Positions 22,561 to 33,060 of a DNA stretch of 64,000 nucleotides are shown piece by piece. The stretch covers positions 135,656,001-135,720,000 of the forward strand of contig JBITNC010000001.1 in the NCBI GenBank assembly GCA_050084985.1, read 5' to 3'. A program made the translations under genes and the position numbers. The notes below the pieces were generated by a model. It made no database searches and was not told the DNA's origin. It saw nothing but the letters and a program-made list of their open reading frames with translations. How positions within the stretch are numbered: position 1 is the stretch's first letter; every line of letters begins with the position of its first letter. The stretch is from Nageia nagi. Taxonomy: Eukaryota > Pinophyta.

Positions 22561-22739
22561 ATCATTATTTTATTTTTACTCTTTTTGATTCTTTTTCTTT
22601 TTCTCTCTCTTTTTTTTTTATGCTACTAATGTCATGTGGACAGTCATAGATGCTGCTAGCACCATGGAATGCTTTGCATTTTTGTAAAAATAAAAGCATC
22701 TATGCCCCTACTCATGAATTTGATTGCTTATTGGGCATG
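22561..22739. other. Tat-2 spacer with T-rich tract
   Basis: No ORF. 22,560-22,620 is a TTTTTCTTTTTCTCTCTC-type pyrimidine tract. Confidence 0.5.
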
Positions 22740-24240
22740 GGGCTATCATATATCAAGTGTAAAAATGTTTAATATGAATGGAATTGAATGTATTTGGTTC
22801 TTCCTTTCCATCCATGGATGATAATCTGTATGATCTTAATCTTGTTGCTTCAACTACAACATATAGGCCCATCTAATTGGGTTCAAATTTTTCTTTTGTT
22901 TCATCATTTGCTACTATTTTATTTATATTTTATTTTAACACTAGATCTCCCACTTTGAATTTCTTTGCTTTGATTTTCTTGCCAAATGCTCTTTTGAGTT
23001 TTGCATGGTAGACCTTTTGGTGTTCAATGGCTTTGATCCTTTTATCATCTAATAATTCTAGCTCTGCAACCTTACTTTTCTTGCATCTACATTAGAAATA
23101 TCACCTTCTAAGAAAATCCTAAGGGAAGGGATTTCTAACTCTAGTGGGACAATAGCTTCATCCCCATATACCAATGAAAATGATGTTACCCTAGTTACTA
23201 TACAGACACTTGCTCTATATGCCCATAATGCATATGGTAATTATTCATGCCAATGTCTCTTGTATCTATCCCATGTTTTGGAAAGAATGCTCTTAATTGT
23301 AATATTTATGGCTTTAGCTTGACCATTACCTTGAGAGTATTGGATGAAAGAAAAAGTTTGCATAATATGAAACTTTTTGCAAAATGCTTTCATGTATTTA
23401 CCTTTGAAATTTGGGCCATCATCCATGATCAACCTTTGTGGTACACCAAACCTTGTGATGATATTTTTGGTAAGGGATGTAATGATTTTATCTTGAGTGA
23501 CTAATTTCATTAGGATAGCTTCCACCCACTTGGTGGTGAATTTTGTAGCTGTAATAACAAATTTGTGTCCTTCCCTAGAGTGAGGATTAATCATACTAAT
23601 CAAATTTATACCACAAGTAGCAAATGGCCTTGGAGAAACAATAGAATGTAATTATTGGGTAGATTAATTCTCTAGATGTGCATGTTTTTGGAATTGCAAA
23701 CAAGTTTTTATATGGGCTTTACAATCCTCTTCCATAGTAGGCTAATAATATCCAATCCTCAAAATTTTGGAGTGTAGTGCTTTTGCATGGAAGTGGCCAC
23801 CACATAAACCATCATGAGCTTGTTCTAAGGTAGTACCTATTTCATATTGTGTCAAGCATGTCAATAATGCACTATCAAATGACCTCCTATATAATACTTC
23901 TCTAATGATCACAAATATTACTATAGTTCTCTTCAATCTCACTCTTTCATTTCTATCAAAGTTTTTAAGAATTGTTTGATTTTTCAAATAACTGTAGATA
24001 TCAAAGTAAAAATTTTGAAAATCATTCTCTTCTATAATAATACAAGCTTGAATCTCATCCATATGTTCCAAATAAGAAGGAGATATTAACTTATGAATTA
24101 TGAGGATGGTCTCTTTATCTTCAATCTCAATTGGTTCCAAAGAAGCTACACTTCTCATTGCATTTGTGTACCTATTATTAGTTTTTGGAATATTTTGAAT
24201 AGTATATCTATCAAATAGATTGAATAAATCACTCACCATA
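22740..24240 (-). pseudogene. Tat-2 integrase
   Basis: The zinc-binding N-terminus (24,239-23,742) ends TTLEQAHDGLCGGHFHAKAL with HSKILRIGYY. The core (23,603-23,241) reads FVITATKFTTKWVEAILM, FGVPQRLIMDDGPNFKGKYM and YSQGNGQAKAINITIKSIL: of the DDE triad the second Asp is kept in MDDGPNF, the first (usually D in AxDYFTKWxEA) reads TKF here, and the Glu (usually GQxEA) has become Lys. The C-terminus (23,200-22,750) has SLVYGDEAIVPLELEIPSLR and KKFKVGDLV. Many stops. It would insert element cDNA. Confidence 0.85.
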
Positions 24241-24253
24241 AGTATATAAGGCT

Positions 24254-24640
24254 TTAATTTTCATCCTTAGTATCAAATAAATCTTGCACTTGATTGAAAA
24301 CAAGTTGTAAATCCCCATATATCTCTATATCCTTGATTTTCAAAGCTACAATAGCTTTTAATCCTAATACTAGTGCCTCATATTCAACCATATTATTTGT
24401 ACAATCAAAACCAAGATTGTAATCCATAAGGATTACCTCATTTGTGGGAGATACCAAGATAATACCTACTCCTACTCCATGAGAACATTTTGATCCATCA
24501 AAATATAGGGTATAGACTATGGACTCATCTTCTGTGAGACATATGTAATCATTAGGGATCAATATATCATCAAAATAATGCCATTGGTATTCCTTAAGAA
24601 GGTCTTCATGCTGCTAGCAACATGGATCTCACTGATATTC
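24254..24640 (-). pseudogene. Tat-2 second RNase H (archaeal-type)
   Basis: Open at 24,562-24,254. YTLYFDGSKCSHGVGVGIIL carries the first catalytic Asp, NMVEYEALVLGLKAIVAL the Glu region, and IEIYGDLQLVFNQVQ the next Asp (usual form GDSxLVINQV). This domain between RNase H and integrase is specific to Tat elements and supports the lineage call. Confidence 0.88.
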
Positions 24641-25276
24641 ATCTAGAAATTCTTTGTGGATGATTGCCTCCCCATCTTAAGGGAAATCAACTATCAAATT
24701 TGCTATTGCTTAGCCTTTAATAGATTTTTGGTTTATAACATTGATGTCGAATTCCTATAACAACATTAGCCACTTTGCAAGTCTACTTGATAAATGCTTC
24801 TTAGCCATAAGATATTTCAATGGGTTAATAGGACTAATAATAAATGTAGTGTAATATAATAAATAATACCCTAATTTTTTAGTAGTGAACATAATGCCAT
24901 AGCAAATCTTTTTCATAGGAGTGTATCTAGTCTCATAATCAATCAATGTTTTGCTAAGATAATAGATGGCTTTTCCTTATTTTTTATAACTTTTTGACAA
25001 AGCATTGTGCCTAATATATATAATATGGATGAGATGTTTAAGTAATAAGGTTTTGAAAAATCCATGGGAACTAGGATAGTAGGGTTAAGCAAATATTGTT
25101 TGATATCCTCAAATGCTTTTTGACAATTTTCATCCCATACAAATTTGACATCCTTTTTGATAAAGTGGGTAAATGGCCTACACTTGTCTCCAAGTTGTGA
25201 AATGAATCTTCTAAATGAATTATTTTTCCTTGGAGGCTCCATAATTATTTCAAGTTTTTAGGTGGAAGCATACTAA
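24641..25276 (-). pseudogene. Tat-2 first RNase H and RT connection
   Basis: 25,242-24,943: FRRFISQLGDKCRPFTHFIK, FVWDENCQKAFEDIKQYLLN and PTILVPMDFSKPYYLNIS. 24,946-24,755 continues YETRYTPMKKICYGIMFTTK and PLKYLMAKKHLSSRLAKWL. Collinear with Tat-1 139-640. At 25,277 the frame meets the AAATG duplication of the gag-PR element and resumes at 29,910. Confidence 0.87.
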
Positions 25277-25281
25277 AAATG

Positions 25282-26384
25282 TGTAATATCTGCAAAACTC
25301 ACAAAATGCAATTTTTGTTAAAGTGTAATATTCCAAAGTTGAAATATCACTACTTAGGAATTTATATATATTTATATATTTTTCTATCTAGCTCAATTCA
25401 AATTGGATCTACAAATTGAACAAGAAATAGAGCTAGAAATGAATTTTATTCTTCAAGAGCTGGGACATCCCAAATGGATAAGTACAATACTCAAGGAAAA
25501 ATACCCAAATGCTTAAGAAGGGGGACATTTACCCTCACAAGGTAGATTTGGATGATCTAGCCTTGCAAGTTCTTCAATTTCTTCTCCTCAATGCTGGATG
25601 AGCCTCCTCACACTGATTCAGCTGGTCTGGATCTAGGATGTGCCTCCTCACACTGATTTGGTAGGTTAGATCTGGATCTAGAATATGGTCACACTAGCTG
25701 GATCTGGATCTACCCCACTAGCTGGATCTGGATTAGGGATGGAATAGTTCCACAATACTAGCTCAAACTATTCTAGTAACTCCACCTCACTAGCTCGAGC
25801 TACTCTAGCAACTCCACCTCATTGGCTTGAGTTACTATCCTAGCTTAGGTAAGAACTCCTCCACACTGGCTTGAGCTCTCCAAAAGCTAGCTAGAAAGCT
25901 GCAACTCCACTAGCTGCTAACCCTGAAAAGAGATAAACTCTAATGATCTTTAAGCATGCCCCCAAATGATGCATCCCATCTCCTTTTATAACAAGATCTC
26001 TCATACCTTGGAATCACCCAAAGTGCAACATCCCTCTTCTAGTGTCTTAGGATGACAAATTAAATCATCTAGGGACCCAGGAAGCCCAACATCCCACAAT
26101 GGTTTCCTAGAGATGCCAAATTACAAGATCAATGGCTCATAAATGCAATGTCCCATTATGAGAGACTAATATTGCATTAATTACAAATAATTGAGCCAGA
26201 TTAATTAAATAAAATCCAAGTGTGAGTGCCTCAAGGGTCTCTTTAGCCTTGGTTACAAAAATAAATGTAAAATATTAATAAAATAATCCTAAATTAATTT
26301 ATTTTTGGTTTCTCCTCCTTCGCCATGAATGTCACACTCCAAGAAGAGAGAAAGTGGACGTTTTACAAATTTGGGGACATTACA
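25282..26384 (-). repeat. Gag-PR element 3' LTR
   Basis: 1,103 bp, TGTAATATC...GACATTACA on the plus strand. It carries diverged repeats of GGATCTGGATCTA and CACTAGCTGGATCTGG near 25,620-25,740, and repeated ACTCCACCTCACTGGCTTGAG-like words to 25,880. The partner LTR lacks about 30 bp of the GGATCTAGAATATGG part. Confidence 0.95.
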
Positions 26385-26398
26385 AGACTCCCCTTCCT
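26385..26398 (-). other. Gag-PR element polypurine tract
   Basis: The minus strand AGGAAGGGGAGTCT abuts the TG start of the 3' LTR. Confidence 0.85.
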
Positions 26399-26607
26399 GA
26401 ATTGCTTGTCCCCAAGCAACTCAAGATAAATTGGCCCTTCTCTTTCCCATCCTGAAAAGCTATAATGTGGATGAAAGAATAAGGAGAAAGAGTTTCAATT
26501 TTCTACTACAAGTGATGGCCAAAATGTCTACCTTCATAGCTCCACAACCCAACATCCAAGTCCTAAATGAAATCAAGGAGTGCTAGTGGGTTATCTTCTA
26601 TCCAGGA

Positions 26608-28665
26608 CTACGTCACATGATGGGAGGGAGAATCTGCAATTTTAGCAAGCATGAATACATTCGTCCCAACATCCCAATGGTCTAAGTGGCTGAGTGGTTC
26701 ATAAGGAAAAGTATGATGAAGTAATAACAAATCTTCAATCCCTCTATTTCTCATTTTAAGCAAGATGATGGACAATTTGTCCCAAATTTTTTTGCAATAA
26801 TATACTTGTAACAGGGACATATATGCCAAAGAGAAGTAAATTTGACTAGCAAGTATTATCACTTATTTCCAATCTTCAATCAACCTCCAACTTATTATCC
26901 AGAAAAAGAACACTCTTAACCAATTCGTTAGTGGCTGAGAAAATGTGGGTGTGTTACCTTGGGACTGGGTGACATCTTGCATGGTAGTTCTATTTGGGAT
27001 GTGAGGAATGATTCGATGTTGTTGCTTTGGATATTCTATTACTTCCAATCGATGGGATTATGAAGTGGCCCTATTGCTACCCTGTAATCCTCTCATGATG
27101 ACCTCCTTTCCATTTGCCAAGAACTTCATTTCCAAGGTGTCATAATTTGTCCTAATCTCCCCCAAATTTTTCAGCCATTGAATTCCAAAGACCATGTGCA
27201 AGGTCCCTCCCATGGGATATACATAGAAATCACTTCTCATGGAGTAATTGTTGGTCTCAACTAGAAGTTGTCTAATCACCATATTGCAAAATGAGATCTG
27301 GCCATTAGCATTGGTCACATTGAATCCTTCAAAAATGTCCATCCTTACTCCTTTCTCAGTAGTAAACAAAGCATCAATGAAGTTGTGAGATGCCCCTCCA
27401 TCGATAAGAATAGTCACTTCTTTTCCTAGATTTCTTCCCTAAATGCACAATGTGGGGCAATGGGGTGCTCCACTAATGGTGGCCAAGGTGCTGTGAGTGG
27501 AAAACTCTTCCATAAATTTTGAAATGCTCCATAGATCTAATTTAGGTTCCTCCATATCCACTACCTCTACATAATTGAGTTGCACCTTCCCATTGCAACG
27601 ATGGCCTGGCTCCCATGATCCTTTGTAGACAAAGCACATTTTCCTTTTTCTCATTTTAGAATGTGAGATCTCTGAATCCCTCTGTGTCTACTCCAATGGC
27701 CATGCATTTCCCCTTGGTGGAGATGTGAGCCTTCCTTGGCTCCCATTCATTTTACTTGTTAGCACAATTTGTTACTGGGGTGGCTACGTCCTTCCTTGAT
27801 TGCTCTTTCCTTGGATCAAACTGGTTGATTCAAGTGCTACAGCCCTTCTAATTACCTCATCAAGATCATTTGGCTGAAATGCTTTGATAGATGCTCTGAT
27901 ATTTTCATTCAAACCCTCCATGAACATAGCCATCCTTCTAGCTTCTAATAGATCTGAAACCATAACAGAAACATTCATAAACTCATCTACATATTCTTCA
28001 ACTGTACCTTTCTATTGGATCTTGGTGAGCTCATGGAAGTAACTTTCTTCAATCTTCTTTTCAAAATGTTCCAGCAACCTTTGGTAAAATTCATCAAAAG
28101 TTGAGATCTGGTCATGCCCCAACATTTTCAATCCATGGTGCCACCACTCATAAGCTTGTCCCTTTAGGGAGAGTGTGGCAAAATGTATGGCCTCATCTTC
28201 TACCATGGAATTGAAAGATAGGTACATTTAGAGCTGGTGAATCCATCCTCTTACCGAGATCCCTGCACCTCCATCAAATTTCTCCAATTGGATCTTCTAT
28301 AATGGCTCCTTAAAGATAGGTGGGTGTCCTTTTCCTCCCTCCAATTATCCATGAAATTTTTGGAAAGATATGATGTTTTTGTACTCTACTAGTTTGGCCA
28401 TGTACTCATCAAACAATTGGTTGAGTCTCTCCCAATGTCTCTGATAGATCTCCTCTGAATCTTCCTCTTTTCTAAAAAGAGGCTTAGGTGGAATAGGTAC
28501 AGAATTTTGGTAATGAGATCTAGCCCCAGATGAGCTCTCTCCCTGGCCGTTTCTATTCTCCTAGCTGGGTGGTGGATTTTGGTTCCCTCTTTGGGATGTG
28601 ATTATCTATAATTGCTCCATCATCTTCCTTAATGTGTCTAGGATGGCTATGTTGGAATTGGCCAT
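26608..28665 (-). pseudogene. Single gag-protease frame of the nested non-autonomous element
   Basis: Start Met at 28,665 (MANSNIAIL). All open pieces (28,227, 27,978, 27,654, 27,417, 27,048 and 26,862 starts) share one frame, interrupted by stops but with no frameshift. Domains: N-terminal low-complexity region; gag core LSLKGQAYEWWHHGLK, FDEFYQRLLEHFEKK, then LLEARRMAMFMEGLNENIR and FQPNDLDEVIRRAVAL; zinc knuckle CFVYKGSWEPGHRC with the second Cys changed to Tyr; protease MTILIDGGASHNFID, VYPMGGTLHMVFGIQWLKNL and TLEMKFLANGKEVIMRG, where the usual DSGA/S reads DGGAS. After the protease (about 27,050-26,608) comes a frame with HLDHWDVGTNVFMLAKI that I do not recognise. No trace of RT or integrase motifs. 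Confidence 0.87.
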
Positions 28666-28822
28666 GTTCCCTTGTTTGACTTACTCCCACTCTTCAGATC
28701 CCTCCAGATCTATTACGTCTCTCTCCTCCAAGCTCAGCTAGTAATTAGGATCACTTCTTCCTCTCAAGTAGTAATTATGGATCTTGGGTAGCATGAGCTA
28801 ATACAGGCTGGCAGGAAAACTA

Positions 28823-28834
28823 GCTCTGATACCA
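28823..28834 (-). other. Gag-PR element primer-binding site (initiator-Met tRNA)
   Basis: The minus strand TGGTATCAGAGC, one base from the 5' LTR end. Confidence 0.93.
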
Positions 28835-28835
28835 C

Positions 28836-29909
28836 TGTAATATCCCCAAAACTCACAAAATGAAATTTTTGTTAAAGTGTAATATTCCAAAGTTGAAATA
28901 TCACTACTTAGGAATTTATATATATTTATATATTTTTCTATCTAGCTCAATTCAAATCAGATCTACAAATTGAACAAGAAATAGAGACAAAAATGAATTT
29001 TATTCTTCAAGAGCTGGGACGTCCCAAATGGACAAGTACAATACTCAAGGAAAAATACCCAAATGCTTAAGAAGGGGGATGTTTTACCTCACAAGGTAGA
29101 TTTGGATGATCTGGCCCTGAAAGTTCTTCAATTTCTTCTCCCTAATGGTGGATGAGCCTCCTCACACTAATTCAGCTAGTCTGGATCTAGGATGTGCCTC
29201 CTCACACTGATTTGGTAGGTTAGATCTGGATCTACCCCACTAGTTAGATCTAGATCAGGGATGGAATAGTTCCATCACACTGGCTCAAACTATTCCAGTA
29301 ACTCCACCTCACTGGCTTGAGCTACTCTAGCAACTCCACCTCATTGGCTCAAGTTACTATCCTAGCTTAGGTAAGAACTCCTCCACACTGGCTCGAGCTC
29401 TCCCACTAAGCTAGCTAGAAAGCTGCAACTCCACTAGCTGCTAACCCCTGAAAAGAGATAAACTCTGATGATCTTCAATCATGCCCCCAAATGATGCATC
29501 CCATCTCCTTTTATAATAAGATCTCTCATACCTTGGAATCACCCAAAGTGCAATGTCCCTCTTCTGGTGTCTTGGGATGACAAATTAAATCATCTAGGGA
29601 CCTAAGAAGCCCAAAATCCCACAATGGTTGCCTAGAGATGCCAAATTACAAGATCAATGGCTCATAAATGCAATGTCCCATTATGAGAGACTAATATTGC
29701 ATTAATTACAAATAATTGAGCTAGATTAATTAAATAAAATCCAAGGGTGAGTGCCTCAAGGGTCTCTTTAGCCTTGGTTACAGAAATAAATGCAAAATAT
29801 TAATAAAATACTCCTAAATTAATTTATTTTTGGTTTCTCCTCCTTCACCATGAATGTCACACTCCAAGAGGAGAGAAAGTGGATGTTTTACAAATTTGGG
29901 GACATTACA
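28836..29909 (-). repeat. Gag-PR element 5' LTR
   Basis: 1,074 bp, the partner of 25,282-26,384, with the same TGTAATATC...GACATTACA ends. Confidence 0.95.
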
Positions 29910-30620
29910 AAATGGATTTAAATTTCTTAGGGTCTACTTCTATCCCTCAATTAGAAACCATAGACCCTAATAGTTTCCCATAAGTAACTCCAAATGCACA
30001 TTTTTGATGTTTAATTCTTAGCTTTTATCTTTGCAAAATGGTGAATACCATTTTAAGCACTTGTAGATGATCTTTTCCTTGCTTGGGTTTGACTAGAATT
30101 TCATCAAAATATACCTCCATGTTCTTTTGAATGTGCTCATGAAACATGGTGACCATTACTCCTTGGTATGTAGCTCTTGCATTTTTAAGTCCAAAAGGCA
30201 TAACCTTCCAACAAAAATTACCCAAAGGGGTAGAAAAAGCTATTTATGTTGGTTATCAGGGTTAATTAATATTTTTTTATAGCCAAAAAATCCATCCATA
30301 AATGATAATGTATCATGACTAGCTATACAATCAACAATCATATCAATATTAGGTAATGAGAAATCATCTTTTGGACAAACATTATTATATCATGAAAATC
30401 AGTACATACCTAGATCTCACTAGTTGGTTTGGAAAATGTTAGCCATCCATTTAGAATAGTCAATTGGCCTTATGAATCTAGCATTCAAATATTTCTCAAC
30501 TTCTTTCTTGACTAGTAATGCCTTGGAAGGATGCATCTTTTTAGGTTTTTATTTGATTGGATTAACACCCTCCTTCAATGATAGATTATGCATAACAAAT
30601 GAAGGGTCTAAATGTGTCAT
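29910..30620 (-). pseudogene. Tat-2 reverse transcriptase
   Basis: Minus frames: the N-terminal block near 30,600-30,430 with IDYSKWMANI; DFSLPNIDMIVDCIA and LSFMDGFFGYKKI near 30,340; then 30,225-30,025 GNFCWKVMPFGLKNARATYQ and EVYFDEILVKPK, where YVDD has become YFDE. Several stops and a frameshift. It is separated from its RNase H by the gag-PR element. Confidence 0.85.
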
Positions 30621-31590
30621 ATCATCATAATACCAAGAAAAATTCGTAGAATGCTCAATAAACTTATTTTTGTACCTTTCTTATTATGTAGGAGGTAGGG
30701 ATGCTCCAATTTGTATCAATTTCATCATCCAAAGTGCCAATATTGATGTTTATTAACTCCTCTTATGGAAATATAAGGTCTTCTTTCTTTTGTAGTAAGG
30801 AGGGCAATTCTTCCATTCTTGGTACTTCATATTTAGTTTTATCTAATGGCTAAACATGTAATACTTCATGAAAATTTATCTCTTAACTAAAATAAGCATA
30901 TTCATTAAGGATATAAGTTACTTTGCATTTCTCATTAGATTTGGGCAATTTTGAATGTGCCCCCAAGTATTCAAGAAGATCATCATCAGTACTAAAATAT
31001 TAAATTCAAAGAGGTATAGAATCATAAATCCATGTATCTACATCAATATGATTTGATAATTATATCAAATTGCATTCTTTAACAAACTTAATGGGACACC
31101 ATTTTTGTTTTACTTGACCATCACTACCCAAGCCTATTTTGGTCATTTGAGCCTTTGAGTTATTAGGGAAAGTAGGAATTACTTGTTTAGTTTTACCTAA
31201 GCCCCCCCTTTATATTTGCAATTTTTGAACCATGTACTTATGAATAAAAGAATATGGAAAGATCTTACTCATTTTAGAAGATGAAGGCATGTCTATTGAG
31301 GAAGTTTGGTTTAACATGTCAGATAGAGTAGATCAAGAGTTGTCTTTAGTTTCATCATTTTCATGCTATTGGTAGCATGATAGAAGCATTGCACACTACT
31401 AGTGGCCCTCAACAGCTATGGACCTATTTTTTCATAGTTTTCTCCAATGTAGGACATTCCAAGGGCTCTATCTTATATCATGGTGGTAACATGGAAAGAT
31501 CTTCAAAATTAGCAACATTACATAGTGCACATGGTTCAATATCTCCAATGATTGTATGTACTTCACCTTGGAATTCAAAATTTAATCTAC
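30621..31590 (-). other. Tat-2 spacer between protease and RT
   Basis: Diverged copy of the Tat-1 spacer (1,500-2,264). The open frames on the plus strand here (31,377-31,625) are shadows. No separate domain recognised. Confidence 0.6.
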
Positions 31591-31993
31591 CATGTAATGT
31601 AGAATGGATTGCATCCATATCATGAATACAAAGCCTCCCTAAAAATATATTATATGATAATTTAGACTCTATAACCTAAAATTTTGCTGCTATAGTATTG
31701 ACACCTATAGTAATCATAATTGTAGCTTTTCCTAATGGTTTATTTTATGGGATATCATAAGCCCTAATCCTAAAATTAACTTCTTCTAATGGAGGGATGT
31801 CTACACCTTTTGCTTGTAATTGAATCAAAAAATGGTTATAGCACATATTTACAACTGATCCATTATCTACCATTGTTCTTTTGACTTCCCATCCATCAAT
31901 CATAGGTGTGATATATAAATCTAAACATTCATCTAGCAATTCTTTATTGAGCTTTTTAGATTTGTAAAAAGAAATAGCAACACATTCCTTAAT
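31591..31993 (-). pseudogene. Tat-2 aspartic protease
   Basis: Upstream CVAISFYKSKKLNKELLDEC, then 31,939-31,745: LDLYITPMIDGWEVK, active site TMVDNGSVVNMCYNHFLI and PPLEEVNFRIRAYD. It continues weakly to YNIF-type residues near 31,640 equivalent to YNMLFGRPWIH in Tat-1. The catalytic VDNGS is intact. The frame begins right at the LINE junction, so its gag is lost. Confidence 0.83.
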
Positions 31994-32057
31994 AACCTTC
32001 TATGTCTTTGGCCTTTCCATTTGATAACCTTCTATATCTTTGGCCTTTCTATTTGAT
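31994..32057. repeat. 32-bp tandem duplication at the LINE/Tat-2 junction
   Basis: Two adjacent copies of AACCTTCTATRTCTTTGGCC plus twelve more bases, differing at two positions. The duplicated sequence is LINE RT coding on the minus strand (GYQMERPKDIE), so it arose at or near the breakpoint. Confidence 0.9.
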
Positions 32058-33060
32058 AACCTTTTAATTCCATTTGTGATATTGTTTAAAGAGAACACAT
32101 TCTTTTGGTTGAAAGGAGTTGCTAACTCTTCAAAAGATTCTTCTAAATATAAAGGGGAGTTATATAATTTTTAAGGTAATAATTCCAACTATGTAAGTTA
32201 GTTTGAGGTTCAATTGTCATTTTTAGGTAAAATTATTTTCCAAAACTATTTTAGATTATGTTGACTTAAATATAGAAGTTTTCCTTGTTTTTTTTTTTAT
32301 AAATAACCAATTCTTATATTTAACTAATATTTTATATTGTTTTATTTTGTTGTTTATCTATATCATTTAGAGCAAGTTTAATATTTTTTCTAGTAAGTGT
32401 ACATTCCATATCATACCATCTATTTATTTTCCTGTTATTATATGTAATACAATTATGAGAAGGATGATTGTTGATACAAGTAGATAATTTTGAAGTGAAA
32501 TTATTATACAAATCAATTATTGAACATAAAGTTATAGAGGATGAGTTAAAATCATCTTTGCAATAATTTTGGAATGCATCACACTCACTATGATTGAAAA
32601 TAATCTTTGTCGCTTTAATCTTGTTGCTATTAGAGTTGTTTGTAAGTAAAAAATCTATTTTAAGTATAAAAATGATAGGTTGATGGTAAGAGTTAGATTC
32701 ATGATCTATCCAAATTTTAAAATCCAAAATTTATTTAATAAGATAAATTAAAGTGATAATATAGTTTTTGGTACTATTACCATTTTTATGAATATAAGTA
32801 AGTTTATTGGATTTAGGCCAAAAATGTAAACCATTAATAATAACCTATTGTTATAGACTAATGAGTTTGATTAGTTCTTGTCCAAAACTATTTTCAATTA
32901 GATCATAAAAGGTTCAAGATAACTCATTCATGAGAAGTCAAGACAAAGAAGGTCATTTTTGCTAAAATATTTATTAATGGTACTTTATTTACAACTAATT
33001 CGAGCATTAAAGTCCCAAAGAAGAATTATGAAATGCTTGAGTTAATTAAATAATTTATAA
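31994..33060 (-). pseudogene. LINE fragment: endonuclease end and RT start
   Basis: The minus strand reads, from 33,040 down, IILLWDFNARI (the GDFNA endonuclease block), YIHKNGNSTK, DFKIWIDHESNSYHQPIIFI (the SDH-type block, here YHQP) in the open part 32,727-32,332, then RWYDMECTLTRKNIKLAL and FSLNNITNGIKRLSNRKAKD, the first conserved RT block. It matches the plus-strand LINE at 36,080-37,080 block for block. It ends abruptly at Tat-2. This is a non-LTR retrotransposon remnant; the clade is not determined. Confidence 0.85.

Larger units (their letters stand above)
25282..29909 (-). mobile_element. Gag-protease-only LTR retrotransposon nested in Tat-2
   Basis: LTRs 25,282-26,384 and 28,836-29,909 with target duplication AAATG (25,277-25,281 and 29,910-29,914). 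The Tat-2 RT sequence is continuous across it. The 2,451-bp interior has a perfect initiator-Met primer site and a polypurine tract and encodes gag, a zinc knuckle and an aspartic protease in one frame, then an unrecognised tail, but no RT, RNase H or integrase. This resembles the TR-GAG type of non-autonomous element with a protease added. LTRs differ mainly by a 30-bp indel and scattered changes. Confidence 0.95.
20506..31993 (-). mobile_element. Tat-2: 5'-truncated Tat-lineage Ty3/gypsy element
   Basis: Minus-strand order: protease (31,993-31,600), spacer, RT (about 30,600-29,910), interrupted by the gag-PR element, RNase H, a second archaeal-type RNase H, integrase, tandem repeats, polypurine tract, LTR. 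Two RNase H domains are diagnostic for the Tat group. gag and the 5' LTR are missing: at 31,994 the sequence switches to a LINE fragment. All frames are broken. Confidence 0.88.
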
